Source: Gavia stellata
Lineage: Eukaryota; Chordata; Aves; Gaviiformes; Gaviidae
Length of the DNA stretch: 64,000 nucleotides
Reading direction: 5' to 3'
Assembly (NCBI RefSeq): GCF_030936135.1
Contig: NC_082601.1
Location: 44,971,671-45,035,670 of the forward strand
Positions within the stretch are counted from its first letter, which is position 1; each line of letters begins with the position of its first letter. The notes beneath the pieces are model-generated. The model did no database searches and was not told the DNA's origin. It saw only the letters and a list, made by a program, of their open reading frames with translations. The translations under genes and the position numbers were made by a program. Positions 11,766 through 21,447 of the stretch are shown here, piece by piece.

Positions 11766-11969
11766 TGGATGAAAATCCTGCCTCAGCCTTCAGGGATCAG
11801 ACAACGGCTGCTCAGGAGATGAGAAGAAGCACCGAGGCCTGGAGGTGCCCAAGGCTCTCAGGCCTCTTCAGCTGGATAAGCGGTGGCAAGACCAAGGGAA
11901 TGCCTTCTTGAGGAGCCCTGCAGAGCTCGCCGTCCTCACCCTCTGCGGAGCCAGCGGCAGCAGCCGTAA

Positions 11970-12720
11970 GAAATGGGATGCAGAGATGTTGCCAGGGGTC
12001 CCAGCGCTTTGGAGCACCCACTGGTGCCCTGCCAGGCGTGGGAAGGATTTTCCCCCATGGTCGATCAGGCCGGGGGCCTTTGGCCACTCTAGGAAGCCCC
12101 TGAGGTGGCTCCAGGGTAAGGGAGAATAGGGCTGGGGCATCTCCTGGGAGGCGTGAGCAGCCTGTGGGAGGAGGAGGCAGGTCTTGCTCACATGCTCAGG
12201 GACTAGCCGATCGCCAGCACTGGGGTCAGGAAGGAATTTTCCCCCGGGGCAGATTGGCACCGGTCCCCGGGGGTTTTTTGCCTTCCTCTGCAGCATTGAG
12301 CACGGCCGCTTGTCAGGGCTCCTCAGGTCCCTTTTGGCTGGGTCACTCATGCACCACGAAGACGGCCTCTCGTGCCCTGCAGCTGGGGGGAGGAAGGCTT
12401 TTTTTCCCCCACGGTGGGCTAGCGAGTGTTCCCGGGGGTTTTTTGCCTTCCTCTGCAGCGCGGAGCCCAGCCACCTGCCAGGGCTCCTTTGGCCATTGTG
12501 GCTAGGTGCCTGCTGCTCCTGCTCCACGAAGGCGGCCCTCGTGCCCCGCATGCGGGGGGAGGAATCTCTCTAGACTCCCAGGGCGGGCCCCCAGGGTGGC
12601 CCCCAGGGCTTGCTTCTCCTCCTCTGTAGCATTGAGCACAGCCCCTTGGCAGAGCTCCTCCGGGCCCTTTCGCCTCGCTTCTTGCCTGCTGCTCTTGCAC
12701 CTCCGAGGCGCCACTCGTGC
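11970..12720. repeat. GC-rich degenerate tandem repeat, ~165-bp unit
   Basis: Diverged copies of one unit follow head to tail. The anchor GGAAGG..TTTTCCCCC starts near 12,041, 12,229 and 12,392, with a weaker version at 12,558. Each of the last three is followed by TTCCTCTGCAGCATTGAGC or a close variant (about 12,281, 12,449, 12,617), then by GGGCTCCT. Each is preceded by a CGTGCCCTGC-like motif. Spacing is 161-188 bp. Overlapping open frames here (up to 227 codons) are in conflicting strands and follow the repeat period, so I do not call genes. Confidence 0.7.
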
Positions 12721-13240
12721 CCTGGCTTGCTCGAGCGCTCTTGCCCAGGGCCACTTTGGAGCGGGAGCGAGCTCTGCTCTTCCCTCGCCTCCATTTCCCC
12801 AGGGGCTCTTGCCTGCGCTTGGAAGGGCTCCAGGCTCGCTGCACCATCTGGAGCTGCCACTTTTCAGCTGTCCCGGCGAGCACTTTTCATGCGTCACTGG
12901 CCAAGAAGCGCAGCGGAGCAGGTTTGGGAAGGCAGAAAGTGTGCTTGTCATCGATACGTGTCATCCTTTGGAAAATACCCCACGGTACCACACACCTCTT
13001 CTTCTTCTTGTCCTTTTGTGTGTGGTCGGGACCGATGCTCATAGTTCAAGTTGTCGCTCTTCAGGAACCAGGGACTGCTTGGCCTGTATTCCTGCTGCGA
13101 CTTTCCGTGGCTCTGTGGCATTCCTTTGCCAGACAACAAGGGCTGGTTTTTTCAAGCTACACTGAAGAATGCATCTGCCTGCTCCTGGCTACACACGCGC
13201 ACTGTGTTAGCGCTAGTGAGCATTGGCTCTGCAAGGGATT
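12721..13240. other. Unassigned GC-rich to mixed sequence
   Basis: The end of the GC-rich zone passes into mixed DNA. No exon, RNA gene or known element recognised. Confidence 0.4.
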
Positions 13241-13480
13241 CAGAAAAACAACATAAAATCACACAAAACCACATAATAAGCCTTAAAATAACAAACCATA
13301 AAATAACATGTCATAAAATAAAACAAAGCAAAGTAAACCCAAACAAAGTAAAGGAAAAAAAACCTAAACTAAACTAAACTGAAATAAAATAAAAATAATT
13401 AATATAAAATACGTACAGTAAAATAAAAAATTATAATAAAACAACATAGTAAAATATAATAAAATATCATAAAATAAGAG
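13241..13480. repeat. A+T-rich bridge, second copy type
   Basis: Words such as ACATAAAATC, CACATAATAA and AAAATAACA resemble the bridge at 8,391-8,600. As there, it introduces a purine-rich satellite on the plus strand. Confidence 0.7.
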
Positions 13481-16400
13481 GAAAAAATGTGAAGAAAAAG
13501 AAAAGAAGAGAAAAGAAAAGGAAAGCAGAGAAAAGAAGATGAAATGAGTAAATGAAATTAAATGAGATTAAATTAAATGAAATAATGAAATGAAATGAAA
13601 TGAAATGAAATGAAATGAAATGAAATGAAATGGACAAGGAAATGATAGAATGAAATGAAATGAAATGAAAGAATAAATTGGAATAATGAAATGAGAAAAT
13701 GAAAAAATGAAAAATAAGGTGAAAGAATGAATCAAATGAATAAATGAAATGAAAGAATGACAAATTTAAATTAAAGAGAGAAATGAAATTTAAGAATGAA
13801 ATGAAATGAAAAAAAGTGAACTCATTAAATGAAGGAATGAAAGGAAATATAATAGTGAAATAATGAAAAAAGGAAATGACTAAAATAATTAAATGAAAGA
13901 ATGAAAATAAATGAAAGACAGAAAATATATGTAAAATTGAAAAATGAAATGAAGAAATATAATTAAAGGTAAGAAAATTTCATTTCATTTTGCCATTTCT
14001 TTTCATATTTTCATTTCATGATTTCGTGTCATGATTTCATTTAATCTCATAATTTTATGTCATTTCATTTCATTTCATTTCATTTCATTTCATTTCACTA
14101 AAATGAAATGAAAGAACACACAGAAATGAAAGAAATTTAAATGACAGAATAAATAACATTAATAAGATTTAAAAAGAAAGTGAAATTAAAGAATTAAATA
14201 AAATAATGTACTATCATGCAGTAAACGAATCAAGGGAAATAAAAAATGAAAAGAAATGAAATGAAAGAATGAAAAGTAAGAATGAAATAATTAAGTCAAA
14301 TAATAAATGAAGGAATGAAATGCAATGCAATTAAATGATATGAAATAATGAAAAAAAACAAAAAAAGACTTGAAAGAATGAAAAGAAATTAAATAAAATC
14401 ATCAAACGAAACTAAATGAAATAATGAATTCATTAAAAAAAGGAAATCATGAACTGAAATGAAAAAATGAGTTAATGAAATAAAATTAAATGAAAAGAAA
14501 GAATAAAATAAAAATAAAAAATAAAATAAAATAAAATAAAATAAAATAAAATTACATGGAATGAAATGAAATGAGAAAAAAGAATGAAATCAGATGAAGA
14601 AATGAAGGAATTTTTTAAAAATATTGACATTAAACAAAGGACTAAACAAATCAAAGATTGAAATTAAATGGAAGAATAAAAACAATTGAAAGAATGAAAC
14701 TAAAAAAAGCAATGAAATTAAATGATGAAATGAAATGTAAGAATGAAATGAAGTGAAGCAATTAATGGAAATCAAACAAAAGAGTGGAATGCAATAAAAT
14801 AATGAAATGAAATGAAAGAAAATGAAATGAAAGAAAATTAAATGAAATGAAAGAAAATTAAATGAAATTAATGATAATGAAATGTAAGAATGAAATGAAA
14901 TTGAAAGACTGACATGAAATGAAGGCATGAAATGAAATAAAATAAAATTAAATGAAATGAGAGAATCTATTTAAAGATTGAAATAATTAAATGGCATGAG
15001 AGAATGGAAGAAAATTATAAAATGAATTTAAATGACTATCATGAAATGAGCAAGTGAAATGAAAGGAAATGAAATGAAAAAATGAAATGTAAGAAAAATT
15101 AAATGAAGGAATTGAAATGAAAGAATGAGATGTAAAAATGAAATGAAATAATGAAACAGTAAAGGAATAAGAGAATGAAATGAAAAATTACATGCAAAGA
15201 AAGAATGAAAAGACTGTATTATATGAAATGAAATGAAATGAAATGAAATTAAATTAAATTAAATAATGAAATAACCGAAGAATGGGTTGAAAGAATGAAA
15301 TACAATGCAATGCAATGCAATGAAATGGAAAAATTATAGGAAATTAATTGAAAAATAAAAAATGAAAGAAAGTAATGACAGGATTAAACTGAAGATAATA
15401 TGAATGAAATTAAAAGAATGAAGTGAAAGTATGAAATAATGAAATTAAATGAAATAATGAACTTGAAAGAAAAAAGAAATTAAATTAAATTAAATCATAT
15501 TAAGTGAAACAAAACTAAATGAAATTAAGTTAAAGAATGATATCAAAGAATGAAGTGAAAAATGAAGGAATTAGTTTAAATGTAATGAAATGTAATGTAA
15601 TGTAACCGAATTTAATGAAATGAAATGAAATGAAATGATTAAAAAAGGAAATGAAATGAAAGAGGGAAATTAAAGGAAAGAATGAATTTAAATAAAAGGC
15701 ATGAAAATAAATGAAAGAATGAAAGAGAATAAAATGAAAGAATGACTTGAAAAATGACATGAGAGAACAAAATGAAATTAAATGAAAAATGAAAAATTAA
15801 ATGAAAAATGAAATTAAAGAATGCAATGAAATGAAATGACATTCAATGAAATAAAATTAAATATTTAAATGAAATTGAATGGAAGAATGAAATGAAATCA
15901 AATGCAATGAAATTAAATTAAGGAATGAAAGGCAATGAAATAAAATTAAAAAGCAAAAGAAAGTAATAAGTGTAGTAAATGAAAGACAAAAATGAAAGAA
16001 TGATAGAATGAAATGAAAGAATGAATTCATGAAATGAAATCATGCACTGAAATGAAATGATGCACTGAAATGAAATGCAAATATGCACTGAAAGGAAATA
16101 ATGAAATAATGCACTGAACTGAACTGAAATTAAACTAAATTAAATTAAACCAAAACAAAATGAAATTAAATGAAAGAATGATATTGAAGAATGAAGTGAA
16201 AGAATGTAGGAATGAAATTGAATAAAATTAAATGTAATTAAATATATCGTAATGTAATGAAATGAAATACTGAAATGAAATAATTAAAAACTGGAAATGA
16301 AGGAATGAAATTGAAAAATGAATACAGATTAAATGAAAAAATCAAATGAAATTGAATTAAATTAAATTAAGGATGAAATGAAATGAAATTAAATGAAATG

Positions 16401-16727
16401 ACACGAAATGACATGAAATGAAAGGAAAGAAGGTAATGAAAGAATGAAATTAAATAAAAAGACATTAAAATAAATGAAAGAATGCAAATGAAATGTGAAA
16501 TTACTAGAAATTAAATTAATTTAAATGAAATGTAATTAAATTAAATTAAGTTAAATTAAACATTGAAATTAAATGAAATGATGTTATGAAATGAAATTAT
16601 GAAATGAGATGAAATCATAAAGTGGAATCATGAAATGACAATATGAAATGAAATGAAATGAAATGAAATGAAATGAAATGAAATGAAATTAAATGAAATG
16701 AAAGAATGAATTGAAATGAAAATATTT
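13481..16727. repeat. ATGAA pentamer satellite
   Basis: The plus strand is dominated by ATGAA/AAATG pentamers and variants (ATTAA, GTAATGAA, GCAATGA). Perfect runs occur at about 13,585-13,630 and 16,640-16,690. A local variant, TGCACTGAAA, recurs near 16,040-16,120. One internal stretch (13,974-14,098) is inverted. Open frames rich in Phe, Ser, His and Ile on the minus strand are artefacts. Confidence 0.93.
13974..14098. repeat. Inverted segment inside the ATGAA satellite
   Basis: About 125 bp reads CATTT on the plus strand, the complement of the surrounding array. It ends in a run of CATTT copies that meets AAAATGAAATG directly at about 14,098, so the junction is a long foldback palindrome. 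Confidence 0.85.
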
Positions 16728-17085
16728 TATTTCTTTATAGCATTATTTAATTGAGTTATTTAATTATTTCATTATATCTTTACAGTATGTCTTTATTTCA
16801 TTGTTTCCTTATTTTATTATTCTTTTCATTATTTCTTTTTGTTAGTAGTTCATTTTCTCATGTCACTATTTCATTCTTAAGTTTCATTTCATTTCATGCC
16901 ATGTCATTTCATGTCATTCCTTCATTTAATTTTTCATTTCTTTCATTCATTTGGTTTCTTTCATTTTTTCTTTCACTCTCTCTTTTCATTTTCCATTTTC
17001 TTTCATTTTTCATCTCCTTCTTTCATTTCCTTTCTTTTCATTGAATTTCATTTTAATCTTTCATGTAATTTGCCGTTTCATTCTT
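16728..17085. repeat. Strand-switched end of the pentamer satellite
   Basis: From here the plus strand carries TTTCATTTCATT and T-rich degenerate words, the complement of the preceding array. The switch forms a second inverted junction. Confidence 0.85.
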
Positions 17086-17649
17086 TAACCAGGGGTTTTA
17101 CGGCGTCATAGGGGAAGACAGGGAGTCGGACATACGCTACCCCTTCGGCGATTTAGACCGTGCAAGAGAAAAGCACCTCAGAGATGACCAGGAGGCGGCC
17201 CTGAGGCCCCTTATAAAGACAGAAATAAATGTCGGGGTGTGGAATTTGGATAAGGAGGTGGGACTCCTGTGCTCACAGAACCATTAAGACTGACCTTGGC
17301 ATCTCTTGGCATCTCTTGTGCGACCCGGGGGAGTGGAGACTCGCCTGCAGATAAGGAGGGGGCCCCGTGGAGGCAGGACAGCTCTGCTTGTGGTCAGCAA
17401 AGACAGCGAGATAACAGGAACCTGAATGGGTCTTTGTTTCTTCCAAAGGCTTCGTGTCCCATCACTGACCTTTGCCTCATTACCGGTGAAATGCATATTC
17501 CAACTCACACCCTGCATATGCTAATGAAGACTACAGAGATCATGCTAAACATGTATGACTATAGCACTCGTCTCTCCACCCAAATCATGCTACACATCAA
17601 AGATGTGGGGGGGAACCTCGTAGTTTTTGGGGATGAAAGACAGAGAAAA
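17086..17649. other. Unassigned sequence before the ERV remnant
   Basis: Satellite gives way to mixed DNA. A TTATAAAG (about 17,211) followed by AATAAA suggests an LTR-like control region, but no border was found. A 127-codon open frame (17,269-17,652) shows no recognisable domain. Confidence 0.35.
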
Positions 17650-18003
17650 TGATTGTTAAAGTGGGAGAGAAGAACCTGACACCTGACGGAGCAGTCGACG
17701 GGCTGCGTTCTCTTCCCCCACCCCAGGCAGGGACGCCTCTCTGGGTACGCGCTGCGCCTCCCACCCTCCGGGTGACAGTTATCCCCGGGTTCGTGTATTA
17801 CTGTCAAGTTTGCTAGCAAGATTAACCTTAATTAGTAGCACTATTGCAGTTAGTGAATTTATCAACAGCAATCTCGAATCTGGTTCTGTCGCTTTCAATA
17901 AAATAACTGATTTTCATTTTTGTGCACCTGCTCAGTGCAAGTCCTTTCTCTGGGGCTCTGATAAACGAATCAGTGAAAGTCCCGGGACTCTGACAGACAA
18001 ATT
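17650..18003 (+). mobile_element. LTR-like fragment of an endogenous retrovirus
   Basis: An AATAAA signal (17,897-17,902) lies in a stretch that ends in a CA-rich border near 18,003, in the order expected for the R-U5 end of a plus-oriented LTR. No perfect TG start or target-site duplication was found, and no obvious primer-binding site follows, so the borders are approximate. Its association with the env remnant downstream rests on position and orientation. Confidence 0.4.
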
Positions 18004-18019
18004 TTGAAACCACATTCCT

Positions 18020-18240
18020 TTTAACACAACATGAGGCTGATGAGGAACCGGAAATAACAACCCACACCGTTCCTTATTCCCCCACCGATGTAGCAAAAAT
18101 TCAGGAGAAATACTCAAGAGAATCAGGAGAAACAGAGACAGAATATGTGTGGAGAGTCTCGCTTACGGGTGGGGATACCATAATGTTGTCCAAGGAGGTG
18201 CCCAGGAGTCACTCAATTATGGACAGAGAATGGGGTTTAT
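18020..18240 (+). pseudogene. Possible gag-like remnant of the same ERV
   Basis: One plus-strand frame reads without a stop for about 70 codons with a composition like a retroviral capsid segment, then meets in-frame stops. The family call is from impression only. No zinc knuckle, protease or polymerase motif was found between here and env, so pol is absent from this copy. Confidence 0.28.
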
Positions 18241-18868
18241 GAACACAGGAGGGACTAAGTCTCAGGGAAACCTCCGAAGGATAGCGGGACAAGGGGAACG
18301 GAAACAGCAGCATCCCACAGGCCCCTGTTCCCAAACCCATCAAAGAAGGATGCTGAACACTCGGGATCATAGGAGATACGCTCTGTGGGCCGAAGGCATT
18401 GCAAAAGGGATTCCAAGGGAGGTCATGGACAAATTGCCCACGCCTAACCTGGAGGCATTAATCAGGACATGGAAAGGACTCCAGGAAAGCCAATGGCTCC
18501 CTCCTATCCTGAGAAAGGCCGGAGCCAAACGCCCTCTCCAACCCACCGCATAGGGACTTGATTGATTTAAGGGGCCCTGGTTTGGGAAACTCCCCTTAAC
18601 CTGTATGCCTGCACAGCCACCGATGCCCATAGAGGGGAGCATAAAATTGACACTCGGTGCATTATCCCTTCCTTTTAAAACCGGTCCTCGTTGGACTGGG
18701 GTTTCTGGTTTTTTTCTGTTCTCTTTTAGGAGGAAATATCACAGGTGGTTAGAGAAGACCTACAGTCAAGCCTATAATGAACAGTGATTGTGAGCATTTG
18801 CAGCCGGCGTAGATCGACAGGCTAGTAACTGCACAAACCATAGCTGCTGGCTCGCTGATCTTTGCGGA
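18241..18868. other. Degraded ERV-like sequence, no intact gene
   Basis: Short open frames (60-134 codons) in plus frames are separated by stops. This may be decayed viral sequence ahead of env. Nothing assignable. Confidence 0.35.
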
Positions 18869-19510
18869 ATGTGTCTATTGGCACCACAAACGTTGGTTTG
18901 GGGGATCCTTTTCCTCGCCCTTACTGCCACAAGCGGCTGGGGAGATGAGGCCCCAAACCTTGCCTGGGAAATGATAAAGGGCTTTATGAGAATATGGGGG
19001 CAACCGGATCAAGGAGGATATATTACTTTACCCCGAGCAGCTGAAGAGGGGCTGAGATTTTTCATGATGCCGGTGAATTTGAGGTTTATTTTGAACACGA
19101 CTAATGCCACCTCTCTTACATTTTTGGCAAAGAAGTGGACGACTGTAAACCCTGATAGCCAGGTACGATGGAAGGGTAAGCCACTGATGGGAGGTGACAT
19201 CTGTGAAACATGGAAGGAGCCTCCTAATTTGTCGAGGAATGCCACGTTAATGAATCTGCTCTGTAATGTTACCAGGCCTTTGTTTAATGTAACGGACCTG
19301 TCTCCAATAGAAGGATCAAACCCTTTGTTACGATGTGGCAATTTGTCTAGCGGTAATATTAATTTTGAAAACAGTAATTGTCAGTATCCATGTAGACCTT
19401 ATCCATGGGATCCGATGCTCCATCCTCTCCAGAAGCCTGATGCCTTTGAAGCCAACTATACCACAAAGTGGGAACCAAGTTGGCGCATCCAGCTCCCCAA
19501 GAGAACATAA
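18869..19510 (+). pseudogene. Endogenous retroviral envelope, N-terminal surface-subunit fragment
   Basis: A 213-codon frame begins with a hydrophobic leader (about residues 4-22) of signal-peptide type. It continues into a cysteine-containing ectodomain with about eight N-X-S/T glycosylation sequons, clustered around residues 75-80, 122-147, 165-170 and 194. This is the layout of a retroviral surface glycoprotein. The frame ends at a stop near 19,508, far short of a complete envelope. Only decayed pieces follow; no fusion peptide, transmembrane subunit or cytoplasmic tail can be seen. Together with the missing pol this marks a dead insertion. Family assignment within avian retroviruses needs a protein search. 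Confidence 0.65.
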
Positions 19511-20165
19511 AGGTCTCCAAAAGACGGAACTAATCTGATCTGGGCCTGGTCTGGATCTACCACAACGCAACCGCCCCAAGACCCTCAATTCAAACCACCC
19601 ATTAGGGGGGCACCCAGTCCTCTTTTTAACTGTACCAAGGTGATGACATGTGACACTGGACCTGGAGATCCTCCTGAAACATGGTTGATTAGTAGGCTCA
19701 GGACCCTGATCAGAGATATGTGCACCTGTTGGGGATATGCATCAAAAGGGTGGCAAAATCAAGATTCACCTTGTAACACCACCAATACCTCCTACATTCC
19801 CTCAGGCGGCATGCCACATACGCATTGTCCTATAAAGGGAACCCCCCGGAGACAGAGCCGCAAATAACTGTCGTAAGGTTTGCTGACCATTATAATTGCA
19901 AGGCAGCTGTATACACGGCTCCTCTGGGATTGGCTTGGGGATGTTCCGATGGAAAGTTCTAGTCATATTTAACACTGGAACAACGTGCGGGATTGAAGTG
20001 TGGTGTTGGAATCCCCTCTTTGTGTCCCTCTAGAGTATTTAGTTTCACATCCCACCACCACAGAACACACACAGAACACAGTAATAACCCCACAGCACGG
20101 CCCGGGTGGGCGACACACGGAGTTGAGATACCTGACTGTTATACCCCAGGGATGGTAATTTCTTT
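19511..20165 (+). pseudogene. Decayed downstream remainder of the env region
   Basis: Plus-strand frames here continue the Cys- and sequon-rich character in pieces (notably 19,560-19,866 and 19,993-20,175), broken by stops and frame changes. The longest intact pieces are 60-75 codons. No transmembrane subunit signature was found before the CR1 element begins. Confidence 0.5.
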
Positions 20166-20191
20166 AATGTTGTAAAACATGTTTATCCTGT

Positions 20192-21048
20192 ATCACAGAA
20201 TCACTAAGGTTGGAAAAGACCTGTAAGATCATCAAGTCCAACCATCAACTAACACCACCACCATTAAACCATGTCTCGCAGTGCCACGTCCACAAGTTCC
20301 TTGAACGCTTCCAGGGAGGGTGACTCCACCACCTCCCTGGGCAGCCTCTTCCAGTGTTTCACCACTCTCTCAGTAAAGTTTTTCCTAATATCCAGCCTAA
20401 ACCTCCCCTGGCGCAACTTGAGGCCATTTCCTCTAGTCCTGTCACTAGTCACTTGGGAGAAGAGACCAACACCCACCTCACCACAACCCCCTTTCAGGCA
20501 GTTGTAGAGAGCGATGAGGTCTCCCCTCAGCCTCCTCTTCTCCAGACTGAACAACCCCAGCTCCCTCAGCCGCTCCTCACAAGACTTGTGCTCCAGACCC
20601 CTCACCAGCTCCGTCGCCCTTCTCTGGACACGCTCCAGCACCTCAAGGTCCTTCTTGGAGTGAGGGGCCACAGCATTCGAGGTGCGGCCTCACCAGCGCC
20701 GAGTACAGGGGCACAATCACCTCCCTGCTCCTGCTGGCCACACCATTTCTGATACGAGCCAGGATGCCTTCTTGGCCACCTGGGCACGCTGCCGGCTCGC
20801 ATTCAGCCGGCTGTCAATCAACACCCAGGGGTCCTCTTCTGCGGGGGAGCTTTCCAGCCACTCGTCCCCAAGCCTGTAGCGTTGCGTGGGTTTGTTGTGA
20901 CCCAAGTGCAGGACCCGGCACTTGGCCTTGTTGAACCTCATACAATTGGCCTGGGCCCATCCATCCAGCCTGTCCAGATCCCTCTGCAGAGCCTTCCTAC
21001 CCTCCTGCCCAACTTGGTGTGGTGTGCAAACTTGCTGAGGGAGCACTC
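20192..21048 (-). mobile_element. CR1 LINE, 5'-truncated, minus orientation
   Basis: The left border carries the CR1 3'-terminal motif in reverse (ATCACAGAATCACTAAGG). Two minus-strand frames, 20,717-21,046 and 20,264-20,671, encode the C-terminal part of the CR1 ORF2 reverse-transcriptase protein in order, including [20 protein letters not shown] and the [20 protein letters not shown] segment. They are in different frames, so at least one indel separates them near 20,700. The 5' end is missing, as in most CR1 copies. It lies between the env remnant and the last HYDIN exon. Confidence 0.9.
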
Positions 21049-21050
21049 AC

Positions 21051-21086
21051 CTTACTCTTCCTTCTTCACACTTACTCTTCCTTCTT
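21051..21086. repeat. Direct repeat, two 16-bp copies at CR1 edge
   Basis: CTTACTCTTCCTTCTT occurs at 21,051-21,066 and again at 21,071-21,086, separated by CACA, immediately beyond the CR1 5' edge. It may be a local slippage product or mark an insertion junction. Confidence 0.6.
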
Positions 21087-21263
21087 TTTCCTTTTACCCC
21101 TTGTTTGAGAATTATATAACTATACAGGGAGATAGGGATATTCTATCACTTTTGTCTGCAACTGATAAAGGATTTCTATTGACTCTCCCGGTCACTTGGT
21201 GTTAAGCTCGCCTTTATTTCTCTGCAGGGGATCACAAAACCAAAACAGAACTTGTCCTTTAAC

Positions 21264-21447
21264 CCAGGGCTTTAGGACTCAGCTTGCAATAGAAGGTGCA
21301 GGTTTTCTTCTTGCCGTTCATCCTGGCACTGAAGTTGATGAGCGAGGCAGGGTAAGTGCTGGACTTGCTGAACAGGGCTTTCACTGACACCCTTACTGGG
21401 ATGATGGCAATGGTCTCGCCTCCTTCACAGATGCTGGGCTCAATCAC
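21264..21447 (-). CDS. HYDIN: HYDIN exon E30, 3' part not HYDIN-like
   Basis: Encodes VIEPSICEGGETIAIIPVRV, SVKALFSKSSTYPASLINFS and NGKKKTCTF, which match the family. From about 21,291 leftwards the frame reads YCKLSPKALG and then TAA at 21,259, unlike HYDIN. A weak donor (TGG|GTTAAA) at 21,263 is the only nearby choice, so the left border is uncertain. No later HYDIN exon appears anywhere to the left. Acceptor CGTTTGCAG. Confidence 0.8.

Noticed and set aside
11868-13165. Overlapping 150-227-codon frames on both strands
   Set aside because: They follow the GC-rich ~165-bp tandem repeat; no splice context or domain.
8601-16727. Regular short repeats considered as CRISPR-like or telomeric
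   Set aside because: Units are contiguous pentamers without spacers, and no TTAGGG array is present.
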